Source: Bacteriovoracaceae bacterium UBA6153 (lineage in GTDB: Bacteria > Bdellovibrionota > Bacteriovoracia > Bacteriovoracales > Bacteriovoracaceae). From it: a DNA stretch of 64,000 nucleotides. A model generated the notes under the pieces. That model made no database searches and was not told the DNA's origin. It saw only the letters and a list, made by a program, of their open reading frames with translations. The stretch covers positions 124,001 through 188,000 of the forward strand of contig DIUR01000018.1 of NCBI GenBank assembly GCA_002428265.1, read 5' to 3'. A program made the position numbers and the translations under genes. This document shows, one piece after another, positions 39,384-48,663 of this stretch; position 1 is the stretch's first letter, and each line of letters opens with the position of its first letter.

Positions 39384-39926
39384 ATGGCACTAAAGGCAAC
39401 AATTTTCAAAATAAAACTCTCACTTTCAAACCTTGATGTTCATTTTTATGATGACTTCAATTTGACTCTTGCTCGTCATCCTTCTGAAAATAATTTGAGA
39501 ATGATGGCAAGACTCATGGCCTTCATTTTAAATGCTCAAGAAGAAAACCTGGCATTCACGAAAGGACTAAGTTCAGACTCAGAACCTGATCTTTGGAAAA
39601 TAAATCACGATGGATCAATTGATCTCTGGATTGAATTAGGTCATCTTGATGAAAGACGAATCAGACAAGTTGCTTCTAAAACTAAAAAAGCTAAAATTTA
39701 CACCTATCAAGGAAACATGAGTCTTCAATGGTTTGCTTCAATCGAAGCAGGGCTTTCAAGATTTTCTAATCTGACTATCACTCACCTTACATTTCCAGAT
39801 GAAGCTGCCTTAGAAGAGATGGTGGAAAGAGGTATGAGTATCAGCTGTACCATTGAAGATAACGAGATATGGCTTGCAACAGAAACTTCCAGAATGTGTG
39901 TCGAATATAAAATCCTAAGAAGCTAA
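39384..39926 (+). CDS. yaeQ: YaeQ-family protein
   Basis: 180 residues, colinear with E. coli YaeQ (181): MALKATIFKIKLSLSNLD, LTLARHPSENNLRMMARLMAF, LSSDSEPDLW and IDLWIELGHLDERRIRQ, then IWLATET. The fold is nuclease-like (PD-(D/E)XK related) but the role is unclear. Start at 39384 matches the E. coli N-terminus; an ATG six bases earlier is also in frame. Confidence 0.9.
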   Translation: MALKATIFKIKLSLSNLDVHFYDDFNLTLARHPSENNLRMMARLMAFILNAQEENLAFTKGLSSDSEPDLWKINHDGSIDLWIELGHLDERRIRQVASKTKKAKIYTYQGNMSLQWFASIEAGLSRFSNLTITHLTFPDEAALEEMVERGMSISCTIEDNEIWLATETSRMCVEYKILRS

Positions 39927-40096
39927 CCTCAAGCGTCACTTCCTTTTTGGATAAGAATATTTAGAACCCCATCCCCTAAGTTATTGTGTGCTTAAATCTT
40001 AATTATTAATTGATGTTCCAAAATTTGACCTCTATTCCTAACTATTAGACTATTCATTGATATTAACTTGGACGCGATGTCAATTCTGTCTCGAGA

Positions 40097-40957
40097 TTGA
40101 CTAAAATTTTAGTGGAAAAAAATCCAAATCATCTAACTGACCCACCCGAAGCATTTCATCAGAAAATGAAATCTTTCTTTAGTCGTCAAAGACCCTTTTA
40201 TCAAAGCATGATCATCGCTATCGTTTTAGTCGCCCTTGGCATCCTTGTTCAACAATACTTAGAACCTAAAGTAGGAACTATTTTATTTCTACTTATGTAC
40301 CCCATTGTTTTTTTCATGGCGTGGATTGGTGGAACGAGAGTTGCCTACTTCACAATTCTTATAAGCATGCTCTCTGTGAATTTCTTTTTTGTTCACCCTC
40401 GCTACCAATTTAATCCCATTGATTCACCTATCTTCGTCAGAATTTGTCTTTTTGTTTTAAGTAATGCTTTGATGATTTACATTGTCCATCGCCTTAGAAA
40501 ATCGGAAGAAAAAGCAATAGAGCTTTTTAATAAAGTGACTGAAAGTGAAAATCATTACAGGGCCATCATTGAACTTTCTCCTCATATTATCTGGTACACA
40601 GATGAATCAGGAACAGTAACTTATCTAAATCAGACATGGTGCGAATATACTGGTCTTTCTCCTGAGAGTTTTCATAACAACTGGGAGCTCATCATTCATC
40701 CCGATGATTATGAAAAATCAAAAACAACCTGGGCAAACGCCATTAAAAATAAAATACCATTTGAACTCTCTCTCAGGATGAAAAGGCACGATGGAGAATA
40801 CCGTTGGTTTTTTTCCAAAACAAAACCTATTCTGGATATTTATGGCAATGTGATTAAGTGGATTGGAAAATCCATCGAGTTTCATGAACAAAACTTGCAT
40901 TGGATCTTAAAAATGAATTTATTTCGCTGGCCTCTCACGAGCTCAAAACTCCTTTGA
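40097..40957 (+). CDS. Sensor histidine kinase, N-terminal part (DUF4118-PAS), frame ends early
   Basis: 286 residues from a TTG. Residues 35-130 contain four membrane helices of the DUF4118/KdpD type (FYQSMIIAIVLVALGILV and on, with NFFFVHPRYQF); residues 150-262 are a PAS domain (YRAIIELSPHIIWYTDESGTVTYLNQTWCEYTGLSPE, ending KWIGKSIEFHEQN). Just where the kinase core should begin, the frame changes; the last 20 or so residues are out of register. The missing HisKA and ATPase domains are intact in the -1 frame from 40888. Confidence 0.75.
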   Translation: MTKILVEKNPNHLTDPPEAFHQKMKSFFSRQRPFYQSMIIAIVLVALGILVQQYLEPKVGTILFLLMYPIVFFMAWIGGTRVAYFTILISMLSVNFFFVHPRYQFNPIDSPIFVRICLFVLSNALMIYIVHRLRKSEEKAIELFNKVTESENHYRAIIELSPHIIWYTDESGTVTYLNQTWCEYTGLSPESFHNNWELIIHPDDYEKSKTTWANAIKNKIPFELSLRMKRHDGEYRWFFSKTKPILDIYGNVIKWIGKSIEFHEQNLHWILKMNLFRWPLTSSKLL

Positions 40958-41598
40958 CGTCATTAAGCCTACAACTTCAAATCTTAGAAAAGAATGTTAA
41001 AAAGAAAAATGAGAAAATTCTAAACTTCGACTCTCTTGAAAGACTTAGTAAAATATCTTTAACTCAAATCAATCAGATCAACCATTTGATTGAGGACATG
41101 CTTGAAGTCAGTAAAATTGGTGAAGGAAAAATTTCTTACCAAATGAGCAACACCAGTCTCAATGAAGTTATAGAAAATGCAACCGAGATCGTCGCTGGGC
41201 ATTTCATAGATGTAAACATTCCACTTTCAATTGAAGGAATAGATAACCTCCGACTCCTTGCTGATCAAAGAAGACTGGTTCAGGTACTCGTCAACTTGCT
41301 GATTAACGCTCTTAAATATGGAAACGGCTCTCCTGTAACAATCAAAATTTCTACTAATAATGCAACAGGAATGGTGAAAATCGAAGTTGCAGACAAAGGT
41401 CTTGGGATCTCTAAGGAAAATCAACAAAAGATTTTTGAAAGATTTGTCCAGATAAACACCCATGGAAAAAACGCTGGATTAGGCCTAGGGCTTTATCTAA
41501 GCAAAGAAGTCATTAGCGCTCATTCGGGGATAATTTATGTCGAAAGTGAAATTAACAAAGGATCAAAGTTTATTATAGAACTCCCGCTTATTCATTAA
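40900..41598 (+). CDS. Sensor histidine kinase, C-terminal part (HisKA-HATPase), -1 frame
   Basis: 232 residues. KNEFISLASHELKTPLTSLS carries the phosphoaccepting His; then NQINHLIEDMLEVSKIGEGK, the N box LVNLLINALKYG, DKGLGIS (G1), GLGLGLYLSKEV (G2). No membrane or sensor part and no ribosome site, so it is not an independent gene: the frame is open back to 40888 and would join the upstream part if one base were inserted near 40897 (giving EQNLALDLKNEF). Either a sequencing error, a recent indel, or less likely frameshifting. Confidence 0.75.
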   Translation: MDLKNEFISLASHELKTPLTSLSLQLQILEKNVKKKNEKILNFDSLERLSKISLTQINQINHLIEDMLEVSKIGEGKISYQMSNTSLNEVIENATEIVAGHFIDVNIPLSIEGIDNLRLLADQRRLVQVLVNLLINALKYGNGSPVTIKISTNNATGMVKIEVADKGLGISKENQQKIFERFVQINTHGKNAGLGLGLYLSKEVISAHSGIIYVESEINKGSKFIIELPLIH

Positions 41599-41704
41599 TT
41601 TTAATATCTGTTGTTCACCCTTTAAATAATCTATTTTTTCTTATAAATTAAAAAGCATCTTTTATTTTTTTACTGACGAAAAAAACGCTATACTAAAATA
41701 AGTG

Positions 41705-43117
41705 ATGAATACAGCCAATCAAATACGCTCTGTAGATGTTTTTACAGACTACGAAGATCTTCAATTCGACCGAATCCTGAAAAGGTTACCCGCTGATTTA
41801 AGCGAAACCACCGTTGAAAAGTATAATGCCGAAGAAACTCTCAACATTATGTTTGGCATCAAAACCATCATTGCCTTTGGTGCCACCAATACTGGTAAAA
41901 AATTACTTAAGATCGTCATCACACGCTTTAAGAACCTTACAGAAAAAGACCTGCTTGGTGCTTACAAAAAGGAACTCATCATCCTACTTGGTATCATGCA
42001 CGATGTTCATATGAGTGATGAAATCTATAACTTTGTCACCTTTTTGGGGGACAACCTGACCCTGAAGCTGCAGAGCGATCAAAGTTTTAAATTTTTATGG
42101 GCCATGGTTTTGACGGAAATTAAGAATCCAAAAAATCATCAGGCCATGATGTTATTCAAAGACCTGCAGACTGAAAAAACTCTGCCGGCACCGAGTAGAG
42201 ATTTCTCAAGAATCAAATTTTTAAAACTGATGCTTGATAAAAAACTTATTACTCCAGAAGAGGCCATTGAAGCTTGTGAGCTAATGGAAAAAGGCCTCAC
42301 TTCAGAGTCTCCTGTTTATCTTTGCGAGTTAAAAGCTCATGCTTATCACGCTCAAGGTGAGGAGCAAAAGGCCCGCGACAATGCCTCAAGATTACTAAAG
42401 TTACTTAATTCAAACTTAGTAAAATTAAATTTCCAGACCAGGCAATTACTTGTCTCTCTTGATAAAAATTCAGCCCAAGCAATCAAAGTAGATAATCATA
42501 TACTTTTAAAACTTTATCCTCGGCTGGAAAAAAGGCTTAGTCTTAAAACTCTTAAAGAAAATGAAAACGAAGAATTATTCGTCATAAAAAATGACGAAAT
42601 GAGAATCACCAGATATGGCCAAATCGAGCACGATAAAAAAGACTCCGTTCTCGATCTAGTCTCAGGTTTTTACTGCTTTAAGAATAGAAAACTTTTCCTA
42701 TCAAAAAATCGTACTCTGGCCATCAAGGCCATTATTTCAATGGGCCCGATAGGGATTAAAGATATTCTCATTGGTGAGTATGTCTTTAGGGACGAAAACA
42801 TCAGTTTTAATTCTATTAGAAAAAGAAGTCAGGATCTGGTGACTCAGCTTCAAAAAATCGAAATACCAATTATCAGAAAAGATAATACGATCTATTACGA
42901 CTTCGATAACTCTCCTTTAACTGTTATCGTCGGGGTCGATGAATACCGTGGAGAAATTGCGTACCTTAAAAACAAGCACAGTATTATAAATAAAAAGATT
43001 GTGACTTATGAACTGATGACAAAACCTTCCACTTCCAGTCTCTACCTGAAGCAATGGCGTGAAGAAAACAAAATCATTCCAACTAATGATCCTTATGGGG
43101 ATTACCGTTTTAACTAA
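41705..43117 (+). CDS. Large cytoplasmic protein of unknown function, possible C-terminal winged helix
   Basis: 470 residues from ATG at 41705 (GTG just before it is also possible). The N-terminal two thirds are helical repeat-like, with TPR-like pairs (LKAHAYHAQGEEQKARDNASRLLKLL near 210-235). The C-terminal region (about 320-400) reads like a helix-turn-helix or response-regulator output domain, FFLSKNRTLAIKAIISMGPIGIKDILIGEYVFRDENISFNSIRKRSQDLVTQLQK in character, with a Tyr/Asp-rich tail. No signal peptide. Family not recognised. Confidence 0.68.
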   Translation: MNTANQIRSVDVFTDYEDLQFDRILKRLPADLSETTVEKYNAEETLNIMFGIKTIIAFGATNTGKKLLKIVITRFKNLTEKDLLGAYKKELIILLGIMHDVHMSDEIYNFVTFLGDNLTLKLQSDQSFKFLWAMVLTEIKNPKNHQAMMLFKDLQTEKTLPAPSRDFSRIKFLKLMLDKKLITPEEAIEACELMEKGLTSESPVYLCELKAHAYHAQGEEQKARDNASRLLKLLNSNLVKLNFQTRQLLVSLDKNSAQAIKVDNHILLKLYPRLEKRLSLKTLKENENEELFVIKNDEMRITRYGQIEHDKKDSVLDLVSGFYCFKNRKLFLSKNRTLAIKAIISMGPIGIKDILIGEYVFRDENISFNSIRKRSQDLVTQLQKIEIPIIRKDNTIYYDFDNSPLTVIVGVDEYRGEIAYLKNKHSIINKKIVTYELMTKPSTSSLYLKQWREENKIIPTNDPYGDYRFN

Positions 43118-43161
43118 GTGTACCTACTTGTGAAATCCTAAAAACACCTTAAGCTATTGGG

Positions 43162-44109
43162 GTGAAACTATTTATCTTACTTTTTTTAACCCTCGCCAGC
43201 TCTTCTCATGCAGAAGACTCTCATTGCGGCTATTTTAAGTACTGTGGAAGCTCTAAAAGCAGTAGTAAATCTTATCCCTCATCGTCGAGTTCTGCTAATT
43301 TTAACCCTAGTACCATCAGTAATATAAAAGGCATTGGAGTTGAAACTCTTTTTCAACCGAACAATCCGCTCGGGTTTAATCTGGTAACCGGAAATGGCAA
43401 AGTTGGTGGAGCAGTTATCTCACCTACTATGGAAAATAGCTTCTTTGGAAATCGCGCGATTGAAATTGATGAAGTCTATATGGAGCGCAGAGAAGACAAG
43501 AAGAGATATAAAACCAAAAAAATCAATCTCGCCCTAGGCGCCAATGTTCTTAACAAAAAAAATTACTCGCTCGATCTAGGAATGTCTTTAAAAAGAAATC
43601 CTGACATAAAAAAAATAAATCCAGGAGTTGGGGCCACACTCAGATTATGGAACATCAATTTTGGGGCCTATGTTTTTAAAGATGATACCGCGATAGAGTT
43701 AAAAAATTATGTCAATCCCTACAGTGGAAATCTCTATAGCCTGGATAAGAGTACTAACCTCTATGAAGAATCATTTATCGTAAGCACTTTTTCAATTGGT
43801 ACCAGTTATAAAAACCTATCTCTGGACTTTGGAGTTATTGGTACAAAATATAAATTTTATCCTGAAGATACTTTTATCCGCATCTACTCACTGGCCTACA
43901 ATTATAATCAATTTCTTTTCAACTTAGCTTTTCGAAATGAATCATCTTCTAACGCTAAAGTTGTAGATGGAATGCTCACCATTGAACGCACAAAAAAAGA
44001 TTTCTACACTGGAGTTCAGTACATGTTTAATAAGCATGTCGTAGCAGGTATAGGATATAATAATTTTCTTCTTAATGAGTGGTCTATGACATTGACTCTT
44101 TTTCTTTAA
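43162..44109 (+). CDS. Outer-membrane or exported beta-rich protein
   Basis: 315 residues from a GTG start with signal peptide MKLFILLFLTLASSSHA. A Ser-rich stretch (about 31-45) follows, then repeated amphipathic beta strands (INLALGANVLN, YSLDLGMSL, FNLAFRNESSSN, HVVAGIGYNNFLL) and a final Phe-Leu, all as in outer-membrane barrels. Two Cys near the N-terminus (HCGYFKYCG). No family recognised. Coupled closely to the next gene. Confidence 0.72.
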   Translation: MKLFILLFLTLASSSHAEDSHCGYFKYCGSSKSSSKSYPSSSSSANFNPSTISNIKGIGVETLFQPNNPLGFNLVTGNGKVGGAVISPTMENSFFGNRAIEIDEVYMERREDKKRYKTKKINLALGANVLNKKNYSLDLGMSLKRNPDIKKINPGVGATLRLWNINFGAYVFKDDTAIELKNYVNPYSGNLYSLDKSTNLYEESFIVSTFSIGTSYKNLSLDFGVIGTKYKFYPEDTFIRIYSLAYNYNQFLFNLAFRNESSSNAKVVDGMLTIERTKKDFYTGVQYMFNKHVVAGIGYNNFLLNEWSMTLTLFL

Positions 44110-44132
44110 TTCATTTGAGGTATAATTATTTC

Positions 44133-44906
44133 ATGAGAAAAGTTCTAGTCTTTCAACATGTCGCCCATAAAATCTTAGGAACATTAAATCCGACCCTAAA
44201 AGAGCGCGGGCTTAATATCCGTTATGTTAATTATGAGCGCACTCCAGACGAACACCCCTCAATGCAAAAGTATAACGGTCTCATTATTCTTGGCGGCCAC
44301 ATGGGCGTCTATGAAGCAGAAAAATACAAACATATCAAAGTTGAAATGCAGCTTATTGAAGAAGCTCTAAAAAAAGATATACCTATTCTTGGAATCTGCC
44401 TGGGCGCTCAACTGCTCGCGCACGTCTTAGGTGCTGACGTTAGAAAAAATAAAGAAAAAGAAATTGGATGGTGTGATATTAACCTCACTCCGGAAGGACT
44501 TAAAGACCCTCTTCTAGGCCACTTCAGCCCCACTGAGAAGATTTTCCAACTCCATGGTGATACATTCGACATCCCTCAAACGGCAGCTCATCTCGCGTGC
44601 TCTCAGGAATGTCCTGGGCAGGCCTTCAGATATGGGAACAAAGTTTATGGATTACAATTTCACCTTGAAGTTGACGGGCCAATGATTCAGCGCTGGCTTG
44701 ATAACCCAAGAAATCACGAAGAGATGTTCAGTACCCATAAAAATTTTTCTAAAAAAACTATAAGTCAAGAAACTGAAATTTATCTTCCTCACTCTCTGGA
44801 ATTAAGCAGGAAAACTTTCCTCAATTTTATCGATTTATTTTCTATGAAAGAACGCCCCGTAAGACTTGGCTCTGATCATGGAAAACCTCCTAAAACATTC
44901 AAATAA
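44133..44906 (+). CDS. Class I glutamine amidotransferase-like protein
   Basis: 257 residues, GuaA-like amidotransferase fold: LIILGGHMGVYE, nucleophile elbow GICLGAQLLAHVLGA (Cys near 87) and the His strand YGLQFHLEVD near 180. Members act on gamma-glutamyl compounds or are stand-alone hydrolases. ATG at 44133 has a distant GAGG; the longer frame from 44079 overlaps the preceding gene. Confidence 0.85.
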   Translation: MRKVLVFQHVAHKILGTLNPTLKERGLNIRYVNYERTPDEHPSMQKYNGLIILGGHMGVYEAEKYKHIKVEMQLIEEALKKDIPILGICLGAQLLAHVLGADVRKNKEKEIGWCDINLTPEGLKDPLLGHFSPTEKIFQLHGDTFDIPQTAAHLACSQECPGQAFRYGNKVYGLQFHLEVDGPMIQRWLDNPRNHEEMFSTHKNFSKKTISQETEIYLPHSLELSRKTFLNFIDLFSMKERPVRLGSDHGKPPKTFK

Positions 44907-44919
44907 CATAGGCCCTTTT

Positions 44920-44935
44920 CGGCTTATCTCTTGCA
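44920..44935 (+). promoter_or_regulatory. Sigma-54 (-24/-12) promoter
   Basis: CGGCTTATCTCTTGCA, ten-base spacing with TTGCA, 48 bases before the SPW gene. Confidence 0.75.
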
Positions 44936-44982
44936 ATATCTAATACTGCTATCAAGCAATTGGACTTGAAGGGAGAAAATTT

Positions 44983-45372
44983 ATGAAAGACGCAAAATGG
45001 GAAAACTGGCTCATTCTAGCTATTGGTATATGGATTTTTTCAATACCGTGGAGTGCGGGTTGGGGCTTCGGGACAAATGACATCAATGTGATTATGTGGA
45101 ACTTTGTTATGATAGGTAGTTGTGTTGTAGTGACATCAATCATCTCACTTCGAAAATTAAAAGTGTGGCCCGAGTGGCTCGCGCTTTTTATGGGTGTATG
45201 GTTAACCTTCTCACCGCTCTTCCTCATTTACTGGAACAATACATTTCTTCTTATCAACTCAGTCTTATTTGGTGTTTTAATCACGGGGCTTTCTGCCCTA
45301 TCGATTCCGATTGCCGAAAAACGCAGAGTGTATTTGAAATTGATGAGACAAAACAGACAAATTAAACACTAA
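44983..45372 (+). CDS. SPW-repeat membrane protein
   Basis: 129 residues with four predicted membrane helices and two SPW-type repeats: WLILAIGIWIFSIPWSAGWG and LALFMGVWLTFSPLFLIYWN, each followed by a second helix. AGGGAGAAAATTT precedes the start. Function unknown. Own sigma-54 promoter and terminator. Confidence 0.85.
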   Translation: MKDAKWENWLILAIGIWIFSIPWSAGWGFGTNDINVIMWNFVMIGSCVVVTSIISLRKLKVWPEWLALFMGVWLTFSPLFLIYWNNTFLLINSVLFGVLITGLSALSIPIAEKRRVYLKLMRQNRQIKH

Positions 45373-45382
45373 AATTTCTTAT

Positions 45383-45420
45383 AACAAATGCGCTTATTTC
45401 AATGAGCGCATTTGTTTTTT
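45383..45420 (+). terminator. Rho-independent terminator
   Basis: AACAAATGCGCT pairs with AGCGCATTTGTT across ten bases, followed by a T run. Confidence 0.9.
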
Positions 45421-45682
45421 AAACATTTGTTTGAGCAATATATTTACGGGTATTGTTCAAGTAACGTCTACTTACATCTAAACCCAAGGTTCTCTTAAGG
45501 TTTATTCCATAATCATCAACTAGACTTCTATGTAAAATCATACGTTTTCATTGGGAAAGGAACATTTTTCCTAAAAAAGAAATTTCAACATTAAGCTTAC
45601 AACAAGAAATAAAATAGTATTAAGTTCCAAAGTTAGCTGCCCGAAAAGTTTAAGTAGACCCCGGGACAAGAGGATAAACTTT
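45421..45682. other. Intergenic region upstream of receiver gene
   Basis: 260 bases without a gene. Contains an inverted repeat TTGAGCAATA / TATTGTTCAA (45431-45440 and 45451-45460, one mismatch) that could be an operator for the downstream receiver gene, and a small GGAAA...TTTCC hairpin near 45555-45570. No good GG-N10-GC; the nearest has GT at -12. Confidence 0.35.
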
Positions 45683-46306
45683 ATGAAAATTTTATTAGTT
45701 GATGATGATCAGGATATATCTGATTTTCTCATTAATAGTCTGACGACATATGGATTTCATGTTGATCACCTATTATGTGGAACTGCATGCCTTGAATATG
45801 TGAAAAATAATTCAGTAGATTTAATTCTTCTTGATTGTAATATGCCTGCACTGTCAGGATTAGAAGTTCTTGAAACATTACGAAAAAATTATTCGACCTC
45901 AGAGCTTCCTATTATCATGGTCACTGCACTGACTGAGACTGAAAATGTCGTCAGCGCCCTTGGAAAAGGATGCAACGACTACATTACAAAACCTGTAAAT
46001 ATGGAAACAGTTGTCGCACGCATGAGAGCTCAGCTTTCAATCAAGCGCCTTCATCTTGAAAACCTTGAAAAAAATAAACTGGAAGCTCTTAACGAAGTTA
46101 TTACGACCCTGAATCACGAAATTAACAACCCACTCTTCATCGCTCTTAACCACTTAAGAAAGGCCAATAGAAGAGCAGACTACACCCAACTGGAAAAAGT
46201 TGATGATGCTCTCGTTCGCATTACAAAAATTGTAAAACAAATTAGCGATTTAAATATTCAGAGCAAAGAAATTCTAAAAAAAGATCATTCAGAAGAAGCT
46301 GCTTAA
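45683..46306 (+). CDS. Response regulator receiver fused to a kinase dimerisation-like helix
   Basis: 207 residues. Residues 1-118 are a REC domain (DDD at 8-10, phospho-Asp in LLDCNMP near 52, VTA, KPV). Residues 135-195 resemble a HisKA dimerisation helix with an H-box, EVITTLNHEINNPLFIALNHLRK, but there is no ATPase domain after it. It could therefore act as a phosphotransfer module or a heterodimer partner. GAGGATAAACTTT precedes the ATG. Confidence 0.82.
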   Translation: MKILLVDDDQDISDFLINSLTTYGFHVDHLLCGTACLEYVKNNSVDLILLDCNMPALSGLEVLETLRKNYSTSELPIIMVTALTETENVVSALGKGCNDYITKPVNMETVVARMRAQLSIKRLHLENLEKNKLEALNEVITTLNHEINNPLFIALNHLRKANRRADYTQLEKVDDALVRITKIVKQISDLNIQSKEILKKDHSEEAA

Positions 46307-46326
46307 TAAATACACTCTTTCGTAAT

Positions 46327-47493
46327 TTAATTTTTTGGAACCAGATAATAAAGTTTACCCATTTGTTTCATAACACCCGCTTTTTGAGCAGATAATTCAT
46401 CACTTCCAAAAAAGAGATCAACTCTCCCGCCACCTTTAATAGCGCCTCCCGTATCTTGATCAAAAACCAAGCGCGGCTTTTTTTCCCACAGAAGAACATC
46501 ATGGCTATCTCCCGTTTCAAAAACTGGCTCTTCAATATCTAAAAATGCAATCGCTCCTTTTGAATATAGATGTGAGTCTGTCGCAATAGTTCTTCCATCA
46601 GAGACCGCCATCCCTCCATAAGTCAGTGCAGGGCCATCGAGCTTTTTAAAAAAGACATAACTGCCATTTTTATTCATAATCTTTTGTTGTTCAGGAAGAC
46701 TTAAGGTTTTTAAGTGCGCTCTTATTTTTTGCATACTCATTTCTTTCAGTGGAATATGCTCTGTCAAAAATTTTCCAATAGGTGTGTAACTATGACCATT
46801 TTGATTGTCGTAACCGACTCTTATTTCTTCCGTCTCATTGAAGACAATAGTTCCTGATCCCTGAATCTGAATAAAAAAAGCGTCCACTGGTTCTACCCAC
46901 GCCAGGGCCGGATTGTTTTGAAGAGGACCATTTAATTGATCAATATCTCCCCGCGAGTAATACGGCATCAAAGTTTGATTGACCATCCTTCCCTGAATAA
47001 CATTTAACTTTGATCCTTTCGGAAACTTATAAGCAAAGTTTTTAAGATCTATCGTCACCAAATCTGCCGGCGTGGAATAAAGAGCTTGTGAGTACTCTGC
47101 CGTATTTATTTTTGATCCTTTTACCCTAGGCTCATAATAGCCAGTGACAAGAACTTCGCTCCAGTCTTCTTTTCCATAGACCTCATAAAAGTCAAAATGA
47201 TTGTTGATCCACATTAGCCAGTCTTCTTCATGAAGCAGGAGGCTTTCTAGGGCAGCAATATAGTCGGCCTTGCTTATTTTTCTTTCACCAAATTGCATAG
47301 GATCATGAACAATGCCGGAAGTTTTCATCACTGCAATATGGGATTTTAATGTTGAAAAAAAACTTTCTTTATCGAGGCCATCAATTAAGGCCGGCGGCGA
47401 ACTCGTCAATCTGGAATTTTGATTACGCTCCGGTATCGGCGCTCTGGCACAAGAAGCAAGTATGATCATCAGACTAATTAAAAAAATTTTCAT
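46327..47493 (-). CDS. mltA: Membrane-bound lytic murein transglycosylase A
   Basis: 388 residues. Lipoprotein signal with lipobox ILASC near residues 13-17. Contains the MltA domain: VTGYYEPRVKGS, YYSRGDIDQLNGPLQNNPALAWVEPVDAFFIQIQGSG and the 3D domain YSKGAIAFLDIEEP ending with LVFDQDTGGAIKGGGRVDLFFGSD, including the catalytic Asp. Cleaves peptidoglycan with anhydro-sugar formation. Divergent from the DoxX gene. Confidence 0.92.
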   Translation of the reverse strand: MKIFLISLMIILASCARAPIPERNQNSRLTSSPPALIDGLDKESFFSTLKSHIAVMKTSGIVHDPMQFGERKISKADYIAALESLLLHEEDWLMWINNHFDFYEVYGKEDWSEVLVTGYYEPRVKGSKINTAEYSQALYSTPADLVTIDLKNFAYKFPKGSKLNVIQGRMVNQTLMPYYSRGDIDQLNGPLQNNPALAWVEPVDAFFIQIQGSGTIVFNETEEIRVGYDNQNGHSYTPIGKFLTEHIPLKEMSMQKIRAHLKTLSLPEQQKIMNKNGSYVFFKKLDGPALTYGGMAVSDGRTIATDSHLYSKGAIAFLDIEEPVFETGDSHDVLLWEKKPRLVFDQDTGGAIKGGGRVDLFFGSDELSAQKAGVMKQMGKLYYLVPKN

Positions 47494-47554
47494 ACTTCCA
47501 AGATACATGAGCCTATGTATAATTGTCATAAATAAATATTTTTAGAGGATTTTC

Positions 47555-47989
47555 ATGATTACGAAATTATTAAAACCCAACACTCAGACAACTTATGCTT
47601 CTGTCGCCCTTTTGATTCTTCGCTTAATTGCAGGATCGGCCATGATTATCCACGGCTGGGGGAAAATTCAAATGCCCATGGGCTGGTTACCAGAAGGTGC
47701 AAATATTAATATTTCGCCATTCTTTCAACTCTTGGCCGCTGTCTCTGAATTTTGCGGTGGTATTGCCTGGATACTTGGAATCCTGACACCTCTTGCTTCA
47801 TTTGGGATGAGTATCACCATGCTTGTAGCAGCTTCAGTGCATATGTTTATTTTTAAAGACCCATTCGTAAATCTATCAGGCGGTCTCTCTTATGAGCCAG
47901 CAATGGGATATTTTGCGATGTCATTAGTATTGATGTTCGTAGGCCCTGGAAAATTTTCAGCAGACAAGGTCATCTTTGGTGAAAAATAA
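47555..47989 (+). CDS. DoxX-family membrane protein
   Basis: 144 residues, four predicted membrane helices, with LRLIAGSAMIIHGWGKI in the first and FGMSITMLVAASVHMFIF in the third, typical of DoxX/DoxD. Role often linked to redox or sulphur metabolism but unproven here. AGAGGATTTTC precedes the ATG. Confidence 0.87.
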   Translation: MITKLLKPNTQTTYASVALLILRLIAGSAMIIHGWGKIQMPMGWLPEGANINISPFFQLLAAVSEFCGGIAWILGILTPLASFGMSITMLVAASVHMFIFKDPFVNLSGGLSYEPAMGYFAMSLVLMFVGPGKFSADKVIFGEK

Positions 47990-47993
47990 AAAG

Positions 47994-48021
47994 TTGCGGC
48001 CGAATAAATTTTCGGCCGCAA
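47994..48021. terminator. Bidirectional terminator
   Basis: TTGCGGCCGAA pairs with TTCGGCCGCAA; A run before and T-rich sequence after (ATCTTTTATTT) allow termination for both convergent genes. Confidence 0.85.
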
Positions 48022-48026
48022 ATCTT

Positions 48027-48656
48027 TTATTTCTCTTTTGGTAACTTTGATTCATCTATCGTAACTTCAATTTCAACTCTTCTATTTTGCTGTCTTCCAT
48101 TTGCATCGCTATTGCTTCCAATGGGATTAGATGACCCACGTCCATAGGCCGTCATAACAACTTCTGGCATTCCCGAAGCAACAAGCTGATCCTTAACTGC
48201 CTTTGCTCTTCTTTCAGAAAGAGCATCATTAATAGCAGAGCTGCCTGTATTATCTGTATACCCATTGATGGCGAGAACATTCTCAGGATACTTTTTCATA
48301 ATATCCGCCATCTGCTGCAAATTCGTTTTTGCCGTTGGTTTTAAATCTGCTTTTCCTGTATCAAAAAGAATGTCACTTTTTAATTTGGTGATAAGCCCTT
48401 GCTCTGTCCTCTTGGTTTCAGCAATGGCCTTTAATTCTTTTGCCTGCTTGTCCATACGTCCACCAGCATAAGCTCCAGCGATCCCACCGACACCTGCACC
48501 AATGATGGCACCTTTTTCTTTGCCTATAACTGCGCCAAGCGCCCCTCCGGCCACCGCCCCAATAGCAGTTCCTCTATAAGCATTTTTATTTTCGCTACTC
48601 GAGCAACCTGTTAAAACCATAAATGCAACAAGCACTATTACTGACGTCTTCTTCAT
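48027..48656 (-). CDS. OmpA-family lipoprotein with glycine-zipper
   Basis: 209 residues. Lipobox LTGC (Cys 18); residues 28-66 form a Gly-zipper (GTAIGAVAGGALGAVIGKEKG and on); residues 92-200 are the OmpA/MotB peptidoglycan-binding domain (ILFDTGKADLKPTAKTNLQQMADIMKKYP, GYTDNTGSSAINDALSERRAKAV, GRQQNRRVEIEV). Similar to YiaD. Links outer membrane to wall. It could be co-transcribed with the two small genes upstream. Confidence 0.9.
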   Translation of the reverse strand: MKKTSVIVLVAFMVLTGCSSSENKNAYRGTAIGAVAGGALGAVIGKEKGAIIGAGVGGIAGAYAGGRMDKQAKELKAIAETKRTEQGLITKLKSDILFDTGKADLKPTAKTNLQQMADIMKKYPENVLAINGYTDNTGSSAINDALSERRAKAVKDQLVASGMPEVVMTAYGRGSSNPIGSNSDANGRQQNRRVEIEVTIDESKLPKEK

Positions 48657-48663
48657 ACAAATT

